From the NCBI GenBank assembly GCA_963969495.1, contig OZ018321.1, positions 104,642,066-104,706,065 on the forward strand: a DNA stretch of 64,000 nucleotides. The letters are read 5' to 3'. Made by a program: the position numbers and the translations under genes. Within the stretch, counting starts at the first letter, position 1. Every line of letters begins with the position of its first letter. This stretch comes from Ceratothoa steindachneri. Its lineage: Eukaryota; Arthropoda; Malacostraca; Isopoda; Cymothoidae. Of this stretch, positions 38,151 through 50,274 are shown piece after piece. The notes under the pieces were generated by a model. It was not told the DNA's origin and did no database searches. It worked only from the letters and a program-made list of their open reading frames with translations.

Positions 38151-38720
38151 AGAGAAGGAGATTCTATAATTACGAATAGAAATTAGATCGATTTTTTAGG
38201 TCCAAAGAACACGAGAAAGCGGAAATTCAGATCATCCCCAGCAGTCGCAATTAAAAAAGTAACCGAATCGATTGATAATTATTTATGCTTGGAAAACAAA
38301 ATATTTTCCAGTAATTACTCATGTTGGGACAAATGATACATTTTATAGGAAAAATATTTCAGGAAAATAAAAAATAATTAATGACTATATATATATATAT
38401 GGTGAGAAAGATTAAATAAAAAACTGACATATATGATTACACAGGGGAACAATTTTAATCACATTTTCTGGTGATTTAAATTTATCTGCCAATTTTAATT
38501 CGTTTTTTTCATGCTGATTTAAAATATATAATCCATTTTAACCTACATGCTATAGTTATTCTGTAATTTCTATTTTCTCGTTTCCCCTAAACTGCCCTCT
38601 GGACGGACAGAGAGGGTGCTTGTAGAAAGCAAATACTTCACAGTACATACTATTAAGATAGTAATAAGTGTTATTGTGCAAAATATTGAGATTATTGTTT
38701 CTTTTTTAGGTCTCATGTTA
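38151..38720. other. No gene seen
   Basis: AT-rich DNA with a short TA run at 38387-38400. It separates the transposase fossil from the next pseudogene. Confidence 0.5.
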
Positions 38721-38722
38721 GA

Positions 38723-40155
38723 GTGATTGTTTCGTCAAGAGGAAATTGCGTTAATAATCGAGACATCTTCTGCTACAGATGTGGCTTTTATATGCTAGTT
38801 CGTCAAAAGCGCAATGTATCAAACTTTGTGATCCGCACTTATAAGGCATATTTTGATGTTCCTCTTGGTGACCAAGATAAGAAGTGGGCCCCACATGCTG
38901 TTTGCCATAGTTGTGTAGAAGATCTTCGAGAATGGACGAAAAGAAAGAGAAATGGTCTTCATTTTGGAATCCCTATGGTGTGGCGAGAGCCAAAGGATCA
39001 TGCATCGAACTGTTATTTCTGTCTGGTAAATACTGAGGGAATTGGCAAGAAAAATCGGCACAAGATTGACTACCCCAACATTTCCTCGGAGATCTGGCCA
39101 GTACCTTATTCTGAGTCTTCACCAGTTACGATTTTCAGTGGATATGCTTCCTCCGAGGATGAAAATGATGTACCTGATAAGGAAGTCCTTGTAATGGACT
39201 CAAAGTCTGCAGATTAATCATCAGATGCTAAACAGTCATTAGCTTCTCATTGTTTCAATCAAGAGGACTTGAATGACTTAATTCGCAATTTGGCGCTCTC
39301 CAAGAAAGCTGCAGAACTTTTAGCTTCCAGGCTAAGTAAAAGACATATGCTTGACAGGTTGGTATGGGTATCATATTACCGAATAAGGGAGAGTTCATTT
39401 GTTAAGTATTTTTCTGAGGACGCACAATTTCTATAATGCAACGATGTTCCTGGTCTGTTTACCGAGTTGGGACTTGGCACCTATAGCCCGGCTGAGTGGA
39501 AACTGTTTTCGGATAGCTCCAAGCGTATGTAGCTTCAAGTGTGTCCTTTTGCATAATGGCAATGGCTTTGGTGCATTTACTCTCAGTCTCTGTCCATCTG
39601 CGAGAAAATTACGATGACATAAGAATGGTCATGAATTTACTTATGTACCATCTACACAACTAGATCATATGTGTAGACCTTAAGATGTTCAACTTCCTCC
39701 TTGGCCACAGAAGGGATATACAAAGTTTACATAGTATATCTGTATGTGGGACAGTCGAGCCCGTGACAATCACTGGTCTCCAAATGATTGGCCAGTTCAG
39801 AAAATTCTGGAAGGAGGAATGCCAAACATTGTTAATGAGCCAATCGTAAGTCGTGAAAAGATCGTTTTCCTTCCACTTCATCCCAAACTGGGGTTGATGA
39901 AGCAGTATGTAAAGGCGTTGAGCACTGACAATGATTGTTTTTAGTACATAGTATCGGCGTTTCCTGCTTTGTCATACGGAAAAATAAAAGCAGGAGTATT
40001 TGATGGTCCCCAAATCCGAAGACTTCTGAGTGATTCTAGATTCGTGAACACCATGAATGAAAAAGAGAAGGCAGCCTGGCTCTCATTTTCTGCCGTTGTT
40101 CTTAACTTCTTGGGAAACAAAAAAGCGCAAAACTACGAGGAATTCTCAAGGTGAT
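38723..40155 (+). pseudogene. Uncharacterised repeated protein family member, broken
   Basis: The open piece 38723-39217 has paired cysteines (CYRCGFY, CHSC, CYFC) that could bind zinc, then an acidic C-terminal stretch. The next frames read WVSYYRIRESSFVKYF, DVPGLFTELG, EWKLFSDSSKR, LLHNGN, MWDSRARDNHW, IVNEPIVSREKIVF, HPKLGLMKQYVKAL, FDGPQIRRLL and VVLNFLGNKKAQNYEE. I recall this block order from large families of uncharacterised proteins in arthropods and some other invertebrates. Their function is not established; they behave like mobile or recently amplified genes. Several stops and frameshifts break it here. Confidence 0.7.
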
Positions 40156-40570
40156 TATATGGTCTTAATGGGGGAAAATGGTAGAGTTGCTCCCATAAGG
40201 TGGAAATCAAAGAAATTAGCTAGAGTCACCAAGAGTCCCTTAGCCTCAGAAACCTTGGGTTTGGGTGAGGCTTCAGATGCTGTTTTTTTTTATTGGATGT
40301 CTGTTACAAGAGATATTTAGATTGCCTCATCTTCATATACATGAATGATTTACTGAGAATGCCTCGTTAATAGAAATCTTGAAAACTGATAAGCTTACTC
40401 TTGATAGACAACTAAGAGCAGACATTTCAAGACTAAGAGAAATGATTACTGAGGGTGAAATAGATGCATCATGGTTGGAAGGAAGAAAACAGCCGATGCT
40501 TTAACAAAACGTGGAGCATCAACAGTTAAACTGTTAGATGTTCTTAGCTTATCAAACTTTTAGATTAATT
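40156..40570 (+). pseudogene. Copia-like RNase H C-terminal remnant
   Basis: Reads VAPIRWKSKKLARVTKSPLA followed by SETLGLGEASDAVFF (40180-40300), where copia-type RNase H has a KSKK...STAEAEY/LAAETLAL...EA block. Then come LTLDRQLRADISRLREMI (40395-40455) and WLEGRKQPMLNKTW in the place of W...QLADxLTK. Upstream pol is absent. It directly follows the uncharacterised pseudogene, so either the two were joined by rearrangement or the family carries this tail. Confidence 0.55.
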
Positions 40571-40975
40571 TGAGCTTGTGTACATATTGTAAATAGTTAC
40601 TAAATTTGAAAGATAGAAAGGGGATTTTTTTATGGAGCCCATCTGGCTAGAAAGGGTAAAAAAGGAAATAAGTGTGTATATAAGTAGGTGTAAAAGTTGA
40701 TCAGATCAGAACAAAGTTATTTGCAAATGATAAGAAAGAATGGATACTCTCTTCATCCTGCATCTTAAATTGGAGAATTTAACGTGCATCTCAAATTAGA
40801 GAAGACAGAAGTCAGGCAATGTTAATGTTGATCATTGCTTTCTGTTGGTGGATAAGACTGAGGGCTTTTCTACTATTAATATTGGTAGGTCTACGAACAC
40901 TGCCCTTACATCAAAGAAGAGGGAAAGTCCCTCCAATTACCTGCGCCGTTTTGTGATAAGATGATAAATGGTTAT
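40571..40975. other. No gene seen
   Basis: Contains a purine run GATAGAAAGGGGATT near 40610 that could be a polypurine tract of the copia-like remnant. No LTR could be delimited. Confidence 0.4.
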
Positions 40976-40979
40976 TGCA

Positions 40980-41218
40980 TTGATGGTTTTCCATGGTTCA
41001 AATCACTTACAAGTACCTTTGAATGCATAAATGAGGCTTCTGCCAGTAGATGGCGCCCCCCACCGCCAAATCCGATAGCAGATTTGAAATCTTTAGAGTG
41101 AATAACCATATGCCCAAGGTCATTTGAGTAATTTCATCGCTTTAAATGGGTACAATTTAACTTTACTCCTTTCGAAAAAAAAGCGACGCCTTGACCTGGC
41201 GCTTCGCCACAGGTAAAA
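40980..41218 (+). repeat. Dispersed 240-bp repeat, copy 2
   Basis: Same unit as 27813-28048, in the same orientation, ending CTTGACCTGGCGCTTCGCCACAGG-like sequence. It contains no gene. Confidence 0.8.
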
Positions 41219-41363
41219 CTCACATTAGACATGCTTGACACTATGAGTTTCATAAAGCTGTCGATGCAAGTACCGCTTCAATATCCTTTTAGAGAGAAGT
41301 AAAGAGTGAGTAAGATAGATAGCGAAGAGACAGATGGAATATATATATTCATATATATATATA

Positions 41364-42665
41364 CGAGGGGGAGTCAAAAAGTTCTCAGATAAATGGCATA
41401 AAATTTTTATTTGTAATAATACTGTAATCATTTTTCTACATAAGCTCCATTAACATCTATACACTTTCTTAATCTATGAATCCAACGGTAAAGACCATCT
41501 TTGTAGAATTCACGGGGTTGTCTCTGGCACCAAGTAATGACCTGCTTTTTTGCTTCATCTAATGATTGAAACCGGGTTCCTTTTAGGTGTCCCTTTAAAT
41601 TTGGAAACAGAAAAAAGTCAGAGGGTGCTAAATCAGGGCTATAAGGGGGATGAGCAAGAGTTTCCCATCGAAATTCCCGTAGCTGAGATCTCAAAGCTTT
41701 GGACGAATGTGCAGGGGCATTGTCATGGTGGAACAAGATTTGCTTGTGGAGCTTTCCTCGTCGTTTTTTGGCTATTGAAGTTTTCAGCTTCCTTAAAACT
41801 CCTTCGTAATAGCTGGATGTAACAGTTTTTTGTCCTTCTAAGAAGTCTATTAAAATAATTCCCTCCGAATCCCAAAAAACTGTAGCCATTATCTTCTTAA
41901 CGGACCTCTCTGTCTTGAACTTGATAGGCCCTGCTGCCCCCCTTGGGTGCCACTCTTTTGATTGATTTTTACTTTCAGGATCAAACTGATACACCCAAGT
42001 TTCATCTCCCGTTACGAGGCGCTCAAAAAAACTATCCTCGTTTGCTTCAATCTTGGTCAAAATAGCCAAAGAAAGGTTGGCCCTATGATTCAGCTGGTCT
42101 TCTCGCAACGCTTTTGGGACCCAACGTGCTGAAAGCTTGCTCAGGCCAAGATTTTCAGTTAGAATTCCAAATGCTGAGCCATGAGAGATTTCACATGCAT
42201 TGGCAACTTCATCAATAGTAATACGGCGATCTTTATCCACTAGATTCCTCACAAGCTCGACATTTTCTGGGTTAATGGAGGTGGAGGGTCTCCCTTCACG
42301 TGGATCATCTTCAACTTCTTCTCTGCCCCCCTTGAAGCGCTTAATCCAGTCGTAAACTACCGCTCTACATGGCGAAGAGTCACCATAAACCTGTTGTAGA
42401 GCGTCAATAATCTTAACAGGCTTCCAATCAAGTTTAGTCAGGAATTTAATGTTCGCTCTTATCTCAAAATTTGCCATTTTATGGGTTCAAAAAAGTAACC
42501 TTTTTGAAGCACATCTAATACAAAGAGTCTCGACAAATTGAATGACGAATTTTGTAGGAATTGTTCAGAAAACATGAAAGTCGTGTTTGACCCTGTATTT
42601 ACTTGTACAAAATCGAACATTTCAATAATCTGCCATTTGTCTGAGAACTTTTTGACTCACCTACG
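41364..42665 (-). mobile_element. Complete mariner transposon
   Basis: Terminal inverted repeats of about 35 bp: the left arm at 41364-41398 pairs with the right arm at 42631-42665 with about four mismatches near the very tips. Both ends are flanked by TA (41362-41363 and 42666-42667), the mariner target duplication, and both flanks are part of TA arrays. The length of 1302 bp and the single intact transposase are typical of a full mariner. No internal damage was seen. Confidence 0.95.
41428..42477 (-). CDS. Mariner transposase, intact
   Basis: A 349-residue open frame, the usual length for mariner transposases (about 345-355). The protein acts in the nucleus, binding the element's ends, cutting and pasting it into TA sites. 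Residues 1-55 hold the first helix-turn-helix (FLTKLDWKPVKIIDALQQVY). REGRPSTS near residue 82 is the linker. A second helix-turn-helix (ITIDEVANACEISHGSAFGI) follows. Catalytic residues are in VTGDETWVY (first Asp), HHDNAPAHSS (second) and SPDLAPSDFFLF (third), fitting DD34D. WVPKAL replaces the common WVPHEL. No stop or frameshift; the start gives a typical N-terminus. It is the only clearly intact protein gene of the window and may be active. Confidence 0.95.
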   Translation of the reverse strand: MANFEIRANIKFLTKLDWKPVKIIDALQQVYGDSSPCRAVVYDWIKRFKGGREEVEDDPREGRPSTSINPENVELVRNLVDKDRRITIDEVANACEISHGSAFGILTENLGLSKLSARWVPKALREDQLNHRANLSLAILTKIEANEDSFFERLVTGDETWVYQFDPESKNQSKEWHPRGAAGPIKFKTERSVKKIMATVFWDSEGIILIDFLEGQKTVTSSYYEGVLRKLKTSIAKKRRGKLHKQILFHHDNAPAHSSKALRSQLREFRWETLAHPPYSPDLAPSDFFLFPNLKGHLKGTRFQSLDEAKKQVITWCQRQPREFYKDGLYRWIHRLRKCIDVNGAYVEK

Positions 42666-42667
42666 TA

Positions 42668-42668
<1 letters not shown>

Positions 42669-42752
<84 letters not shown>
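42669..42752. repeat. (TA)n array
   Basis: TA run directly at the right end of the mariner; the short TA run at 41341-41362 is at its left end. Confidence 0.97.
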
Positions 42753-42754
<2 letters not shown>

Positions 42755-43179
42755 CAATAGAAAGAAGAATTGGACGCGAATGAGCAAATGTGACAAGAAA
42801 CTCGCAACTTGCACTTGAGTCAAAATTATGATAAATAACACCCACAAGGAAAAAGGAAAAACGATTCCGAGCGCTTTCGTCTTTATTATAAAAGACCTTT
42901 TCATGGAATAACGTAGAAAGAACGTAGGTCAGGACAGAAAATGTCTTAAATAGTAAGGAGTGGTGGGTTAAAACGGCTACCTGCCTCAAAACCCTAACTA
43001 GGGGGTACAAATTCTTTAATCACTTTAATTTGTGATTTAATATAATTATATATGATAGGATCAAGGCTAAACAATCCAGGGATAATATTAAAATATGGGA
43101 AAGTATTAATAGAGATACACTCTAAAATATTTCTTGAAATGTAGTTTGTACATTTAATAACAGGTTTAGCACTATTCTA

Positions 43180-43223
<44 letters not shown>

Positions 43224-43232
43224 CATTTTGTC
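42753..43232. other. No gene seen; short TA array
   Basis: 42757-42960 contains a CCGAGCGCTTTCGTCTTTAT phrase that resembles terminal regions of Penelope-like elements, but too little is present to call one. A TA run lies at 43184-43220. Confidence 0.4.
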
Positions 43233-43289
43233 CATTACAAACGGGTTACGGGTTACACACTAATAAACAAGGATTCACCTGTAAGAAAA

Positions 43290-43730
43290 GGAGGTGGTGT
43301 CTTGTTTTACATAAAAAGCGAAATAAAATTCGAGGTACTAAATCGACAACACAGCGAGTCAATCTGGATCAAAATTAGCAATAAAGCATTTTCTTCAGTT
43401 ATGGGGCTAGGATACATAACACCGAGTAGTTCATATGAAAAGGACCTTACACTAATTAATTATATTAATTTAACCAATAATCACAACAAATGTATGCATT
43501 GTAGGGGATTTCAATCTCCCGGAAATTGATTAGCATACGATGAGTTCAGATACAGAAAACCATATCTTAAACGCATTTTTAGCTAATTATCTGCATCAAT
43601 ATGTTGTACACGCTACAAGAGAAAACAAGCCACTTTATTTAGTTCTAAGTAACAAGGAACCCTTAATTGATAGGCTTGAGAGTTCAGGAACCACTTAGAA
43701 ATTCGGATCACAACTCATTGGTATTTAACA
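43290..43730 (+). pseudogene. LINE endonuclease, truncated
   Basis: Across two frames it reads GGGVLFYIKSEIKFEVL and ESIWIKI, then MGLGYITPSS (YxxP block). CRGFQSPGN (about 43500-43530) stands where GDFNxPxI is usual. The catalytic GDFN is therefore altered. SDHNSL-like sequence lies near 43706. The N-terminal third is missing. Confidence 0.7.
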
Positions 43731-43880
43731 TCAAATATGATTTCATTAATCAGAGGAGAGCGCAAAAAGTACCTGTATATAAATTAGCAAAATTCAAAGA
43801 GATTGGAGATGAATTAAAAGCATGGGATTGACATAGAGAATTCAATAAAAAAACACCTGCTTCGGCTTACAGCCTATTCA

Positions 43881-44546
43881 TTGATCGCATTGAGGGTCTT
43901 TAGACTAGATATATTCCTCATAAAAAAAGGTTTTAAATATACAAAGGACAAACTTTGGATTAACCAATATCTTAAGACTCTGATAGGACGGAAACGGTCA
44001 CTTTATAAGCAGCTAAAAGGCAACCAGTCATTAGGGCAAAAATTTATCGACCTAAAAAAGCAGATAAAAAGAGAAGTGAACACTGTTAAATGCAGATACG
44101 AAAATAGATTGGCGGAAAGGTTGCGCGATAATCCGGAAGCAATCTACAGGTACTATAGAACTAAAAACAAAGAGTCAGTTCATATACTTAAATACAACGA
44201 TCGAGTAGTTCAAAATGACCTCAAAAAGGCGAATATCTTAAATAATTATTTTGCTTCAGTTTTTAACAAGGATATTCAGAATTTAAATGAGGAAAGCCTA
44301 GAAAACATAAATATTAACATTACAAAAATGAAAGAAATAATAGTTACGGCAGATGATGTAAAGAATGCAATTAATAAATTAAGTCCTGATAAAGCTAGCG
44401 GGATTGATGAAATGTACGCACTAAGTATTAAAGAAGTTAAAAACGAAATTTCCGCTTTACTCGCTTTTCTTTTTAATTACTTTCTGGAGGCAAATTTTGT
44501 TCCTAGGGATTGGAAACTGGCCAATGTTGTCCCCATTCAAAAATAG
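43881..44546 (+). pseudogene. LINE ORF2 linker and first RT block, open piece
   Basis: 221 residues: a Lys/Arg-rich helical linker (KRSLYKQLKGN, ENRLAERLRDNPEAIYRYYR), then NILNNYFASVFNK and INKLSPDKASGIDEMYALSI. The last is the block just before RT palm motifs. It ends at WKLANVVPIQK, where the family continues with KG(N/D) and NYRPISL in another frame. Confidence 0.85.
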
Positions 44547-45430
44547 GTAGACGTGAAGAAAAGGAGAACCATTGGTCAGTAAGCTTAGCTTCACTTATAC
44601 ATAAACTAATGGAGTCAATTATTGATTTAAAATTACGCAATCTGGAGATAAATCAACTCTTAGTAAATAGTCAGCATTGTTTCAGGAAAGGGAGGTCTTG
44701 TGTCACTTGTCTGATCACATTTTATGAGCATGTGGCAAAAGTTGTCGATTCAGGTTTTAGTTACGACGTGGTGTATCTAGAGTTTTCTAGTGTCTTTGTT
44801 AAACTCCCGTTCACTATTCTCCTTTCAAAGCTAAATTCTATGCATATCCATGAGAAAACGATAACTTGGATCGTAAGCAGAGGGTAATTTAAAATGGGGT
44901 GACATCCGATTGGCTGCCGATAACTAGTGAAGTTCCTCAAGGTTTCGCTTTGGGACCCCTACTCTTTATAATTTTCGTAAACACCTTAGGTTCTGGAATG
45001 AATTGCCAAGTAAATTCATTCGCGGACGATACTAAACTTGGGCAGATAATAAAGGATAAGGAAGACTCATTCTGTTTACAAAACTGCCTGAATATGTTAA
45101 CTAAATGGTGCAACGAATCTGGCATGAAGCTTAATGACTCCAAATGCGGCGTTTTACACTTAAAAAAAAATAATCCTAAATTTAAATATTATCTCCAAGA
45201 CACCGAAATTATAGAAGTAAAAGAGCAGGTCGATCTAGGAGTTAAAATAGATAATAAATTAAATTTCTCCAGTCAATGCGTTGCAATTAGAAATAAAGCA
45301 ACAAGAGTTGCCTCATTTATCAGGCAATCCGTCTCAACGCGTAAATCAGACGATGTTAAAACTATACACGTCATTAGTCAGACCTATATTAGATTATGCT
45401 GCTCCCTTCTGATCTCCACGATTAACTAGA
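44510..45430 (+). pseudogene. LINE reverse transcriptase, two open pieces
   Basis: 44510-44887 carries QHCFRKGRSCVTCLI and a VYLEFSSVFVKLP block in place of DxxKAFDxV, so the first catalytic Asp region is altered. A stop near 44887 precedes 44899-45429. The latter has SEVPQGFALGPLLFIIFVN, the catalytic FADD (45019-45030), CNESGMKLNDSKC and VDLGVKIDNKLNFSSQC. RNase H-independent CR1-type architecture. Confidence 0.85.
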
Positions 45431-45800
45431 GATATAAATATAATAGAACAAGTATACCGTCACTATACGAAAATGATAAGGGGAATTAAATATCTTAGCT
45501 ACAATGATAGACTTAAAAAACTCAATTTCTTTTCCCTCGAACATAGAAGGAAAAGGGGCGAACCAATAGAATCATATAAATTATTGATAATTATGCCCGA
45601 TACTGCAGAGAATCTTTTTAATTTGACGGGCGTGTCAGCAACGCGAGGATACGACAAGAATATGAAGTGGAAATTAAAAACATCAATGGGAAAATTTGCC
45701 TTCAGCAACTACATCGTTGAAGTCTGGAACAATTTATCACAAGAAGTAGTCAGCGCTCCAAACACAGAATTTATGAAGAGGAAATTTGATCAATAATTAA
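45429..45800 (+). pseudogene. LINE ORF2 C-terminal region
   Basis: Reads MIRGIKYLSYNDRLKKLNFF followed by LEHRRKRGE and, near the end, AFSNYIVEVWNNLSQEVVSA. These are the standard C-terminal blocks of CR1-type ORF2 (RLxxLxLxxLExRRxRGD and the F..R....WNxLP block). It follows the RT with one frameshift. Confidence 0.85.
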
Positions 45801-46129
45801 AAGAAAATAAAGATAAAATAGCTTACAATTATAAGAGGGGATCCACCTAATTTAGTTTATTTCTTAATAGGGCTTACCATGTATGAGCTCTTATGGCTCC
45901 CTGTAGGTGACAATAAATTGCTTGTTAATATTAAAGGTCTTCTTTTCATTTCCATATTTTGGTACCCAATCCCCCAAAAATTAAAAATTAAATTGTTAAA
46001 ACTTTTGACATTGCCCTATGCTCAACTATTAGTATTGTTCTCATCACTGACATGAGACTGGGATCACTTTTTAAGTTCAATGATCAGCCACTTGCCATTA
46101 TGGGATCCAAAATTATAAACGGTTTTCGT

Positions 46130-46335
46130 TGAACCATGTAGCATTGTATCATATGTGGAGGCAATATTTCTGAGAAAACTGGTCTTCACCTTAGTAAACA
46201 TGACCCATCCCCGATTCGAAATTACCTCTCGCAAATTGGTTCTAGATTTACACTCAAGAACTTTAGCATACTTAATGCGGTAAGTACCATCTCAGACCTT
46301 TACTTGATACAACCACTTTATATTAAAACTTTCAT
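46130..46335 (+). pseudogene. GIY-YIG-like C-terminal fragment
   Basis: Plus strand reads CIICGGNISEKTGLHLSKH and FTLKNFSILNAVSTISDLYL. This resembles the end of the GIY-YIG endonuclease attached to Penelope-like elements, where a Cys pair, an (R)xxEH block and F.IL......L.I.E.L.I occur. It is short and altered, so the call is tentative. Confidence 0.4.
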
Positions 46336-46489
46336 CCTTATTTTAATAATTACTCATTATCTATCACCTTTAATATACTCATACATTAGCAAGCATTTTA
46401 AAATGTTAAGAAAGTTTACTTTCTTTTGTAAAAAAAAACATTGCCAATTTTGTTCCTACACATTTCATAGTCCTTCCCCTCGCTGGTTT

Positions 46490-47440
46490 TCATCCCTCTT
46501 AAAAGACCACACACACTTGAGCTATCAAATCCCCAGAGCTGCCATTTTGGAAATGGCACTCAATCAATCCACAGATCAAAAAATGAAACCTTTGGCTCGT
46601 TCCATTCAGTTATCCCATCATTCCCCTGAGGAAGGACAGAGTAGGAGGTAGTGTGAGTCCTGACTTTCTTTGGAAAATTTCGTTCGGCGCCTTCCCTCCG
46701 ACATTCAAGAAGCACTTGGAATTCTATCACCGGAGACCCCACTTGAGCAACTCGCTACGACTGCCCCACGAGCTCTACATTGAAGCTATCAGATGATGGC
46801 GATGTCTATTGCACAGGATCTCTCCCAACACTATCGCAAACGGATCAAAAGAGCATTGGCCTTCATCATGGAACATTTCGCAACTCTCTCCAGAAAGCTG
46901 GCACCTTCCGAGAAGTCGAGACACTCAATATCCCGTATAATGCAACTCTCCAACTGAACTGAATTATGCAACTCAGCTTGATCAGTCAGCTCTCCCACTC
47001 TACAGGATGACATATGCTGATACCACCGGCAATACGGAAGGCAGGGACAACGCTGTACACCTGGTTGAAAAAAGAACGGTATCTCGGGAAAATTCTGACG
47101 AAAACAGAAATGAAGAACGTTGCATAAAGGTTTTCCCACTCACCGTACTTACACGATATTGACCCCACTAATGAAAGAAGGTTCCTTATCGACACAAGAT
47201 CAGTGATCTTAAATATCCCTGATAAATGCAACGACCTTCAACAACACGTGATAAATATTCTCCCTCTACCCGCAACTGAATCACCACTTCGTACGTTTGG
47301 TGAACATAAACTTAATCGTAAATTTAGACGTAATCTAACATGGAGCAGTTTAGGCTGCGCTGTTAAAACTACGATTATAATCGGTACTGATTTTATTTTT
47401 AATAAATTATCATCTTTTAATTGATCTTAAACTTTCACGC
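46490..47440 (+). pseudogene. Ty3/Gypsy gag end and protease fragment
   Basis: 46665-46770 reads RRLPSDIQEALGILS and LEQLATTAPRAL, the end of a Gypsy-type gag. A degenerate zinc-knuckle region follows. 47170-47430 reads RRFLIDTRSVISNIP in place of RLFxVDTGAxVSVxP (protease; the catalytic Gly is Arg here). Then come LRTFGEHKLN and IIIGTDFIFNKLSSFN, the ILGxDFL block. Frameshifts are many. No LTR was found beside it. Confidence 0.65.
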
Positions 47441-48050
47441 TTGGTGGACGGCACCACCAATCTATAATTGAATGTGTCCTTCCTCCATCGCTCACTTTTT
47501 CATTTTCAACCAGATATACTAGACCAACTGCTTCTTAAATACAGTTAGTTCTACAAAGGCCTAACGAGCATGATAATCAAAAGGTACCTACTCCACCCTC
47601 ATGTCTTCACTCACGAGTGGTTTCTCAGCAAGAGAGAGATGAGTCCCATCTCTCTCAAGGGACGTAAATCAGTCAACCGAGACACATTCAGGTTCAGGTT
47701 CTCGGCACCAAGATGTGAAAAACTGGATTCTATATCAAATCAGCTCCTAATCGAGGCACCCTCTATACTTATCGAGGCTTATTATTATTCCTTGAAATCG
47801 CACTTTTTGACCGATTAGAATGCCTTAAAATATCAGACATTGTCTTTCGTTTCTTTTCCCACTACATAATTATTATTATTTATTCTGATAGCTACCAAAG
47901 CCTCCTTCCAGGGTGAAAAATCAACTGCTAAATTGATTCCACACAAAATAACAAAATGGTACTGAAGAGATGCAAAGACAGACATGAAAAAAGTGAAGAG
48001 CTAATAGTAAACCCAGATGAATAAGAAATATTAGAAGATGAGAAAAAGCT
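47441..48050. other. Unclassified; one open frame of unknown kind
   Basis: The open frame at 47570-47818 (82 residues) follows the Gypsy protease fragment. It shows no domain I can name and may be further Gypsy or LINE debris. Confidence 0.35.
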
Positions 48051-48059
48051 ATTGTTTCA

Positions 48060-49250
48060 AGGATGCATTCAATACACGGGACTTAAATAGAGAAATATCC
48101 CTTGATTGTACAATCTCGCTGGGTAAAGCATTCTACGTTTTAATTAACAATGATATAAAAACCGTGAAAACTGTGTCGTACTAACATTCATAAAATTCAT
48201 AGCCAAGTCATTAAGATTAAGAGCAAACATAGTCACGCGAACTGGATTAAAAGAAACAGGCAGCGCTGCGTGCAACGGATGCTGAATAGTATTAAATACT
48301 TTGAAAAAAATGCTAAGGGCACTAACCAGACGCCGATGATCCAAATCAAAGGACAGAGCTGGTGATATAAACTTAATTCAGTTCAACGCTCTGTCCAACA
48401 ACTTGAGATGGCAATTAGCTGCAGACATCCAAACAGGAGCACAATACTCAAAATGAGGCAAAATGAAGGCATACAAAGACTTAATAACTGTAGAGTCACA
48501 AACAAAAGTTTTGTAACACTTACGAAGTAATCCAGTCTTCTGTGAAATTGAGGTGGACAAGAAAGTTAGCTTCGAGTCAAGAATTACTCCAGAGAGACGT
48601 AAATCATCTACTTTCTCAATACTAATGGTAATATAATGTGTCTTATTAGCATTAAGCTTCATGCCTTAAAGTTGACATCAAGAGGTAATCTTCTCCTCTG
48701 TTACATGTAGACCGAATTGAGGAGTACAAAGATGTGTCATCGGCATACGATATCAGTTTATTTTCAAGGTTAATGCCGAAGTCAGAGATGAAAATTATAA
48801 AAAATAAGGGACCAAGAACGCTCCCTTGTGGAACGCCTGATACCACAGGCACACAAGCAGAATAGATCCCATCAACAGAAATACGCTAGGATCTATTTGT
48901 CAAAAGATTCTTAAAAATATTAAGAAGGCTTCCACCAATACCATAAATTTGCAATTTATAAATTAGATCTATATGATTAATAATGTCGAAGGCTGAGCTG
49001 AAATCAATGGCTACAACACCACGCGACTCATGCCCACTGTCCAAAGAAGACTGAAGGTCATGGGTCAGTGTTAGGAGTGCATCGCAAGTTCTCAAACTCT
49101 TGTAGCACCCAAATTGTGAATCAGATATTACACCGATTTTGTCACAATAAAGGGTGAATCGTTTATCAAGGAGCCTCTCAAAGATCTTAGATAAGATAGG
49201 TGTGATCGAGATGGGACGGTATTCAGACTCCTTCCTTTTCAAAGATTTTT
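48060..49250 (-). mobile_element. Jockey-like LINE, RT half
   Basis: Minus-strand fragments are in order. 49242-48886: SEYRPISITPILSKIFERLL, FGCYKSLRTCDALL, VVAIDFSSAFDIINH. 48852-48652: [20 protein letters not shown] and the catalytic YADD (48736-48747). 48662-48378: [44 protein letters not shown]-terminal part runs to about 48144. The endonuclease is missing (5'-truncated at 49250). One or two frameshifts and a few stops separate the pieces; otherwise it is well kept. Confidence 0.85.
48886..49242 (-). pseudogene. LINE reverse transcriptase N-terminal open piece
   Basis: 118 residues with the first RT blocks and the first catalytic Asp in VVAIDFSSAF, ending at a stop just before RISVDG. 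In closely related elements the frame would continue. The next piece, carrying VPQGS and YADD, begins 34 bases on. Confidence 0.8.
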
Positions 49251-49417
49251 TTAAACTCTTCCTCTTTTTCTCCTTTCTTTTAAATTCATCGATTCTTTTT
49301 CTATTCTTCCTCTAGTTTTCCTTCTACTTCTATTTTTACTTATTCTATCTCTTTTTTCTCCTATTTTTGGTTTACTACTTATCGTAACTTTCCTGTTCAT
49401 TTGTAAACTTGGCCTTA

Positions 49418-49419
<2 letters not shown>

Positions 49420-49482
<63 letters not shown>
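49420..49482. repeat. (TA)n array
   Basis: TA run up to the left end of the short mariner-type element. Confidence 0.95.
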
Positions 49483-50272
<790 letters not shown>

Positions 50273-50274
50273 GT

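Larger units (their letters stand above)
43233..45960 (+). mobile_element. CR1-like LINE, nearly complete ORF2, broken
   Basis: The elements of ORF2 follow in order on the plus strand: endonuclease (43290-43720), linker (43881-44546), RT (44380-45430) and C-terminal region (45429-45796). The 3' untranslated stretch runs to near 45960. The 5' end is cut within the endonuclease next to a TA array at 43184-43220. Few frameshifts compared with the other LINEs suggest a younger copy. Confidence 0.85.
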
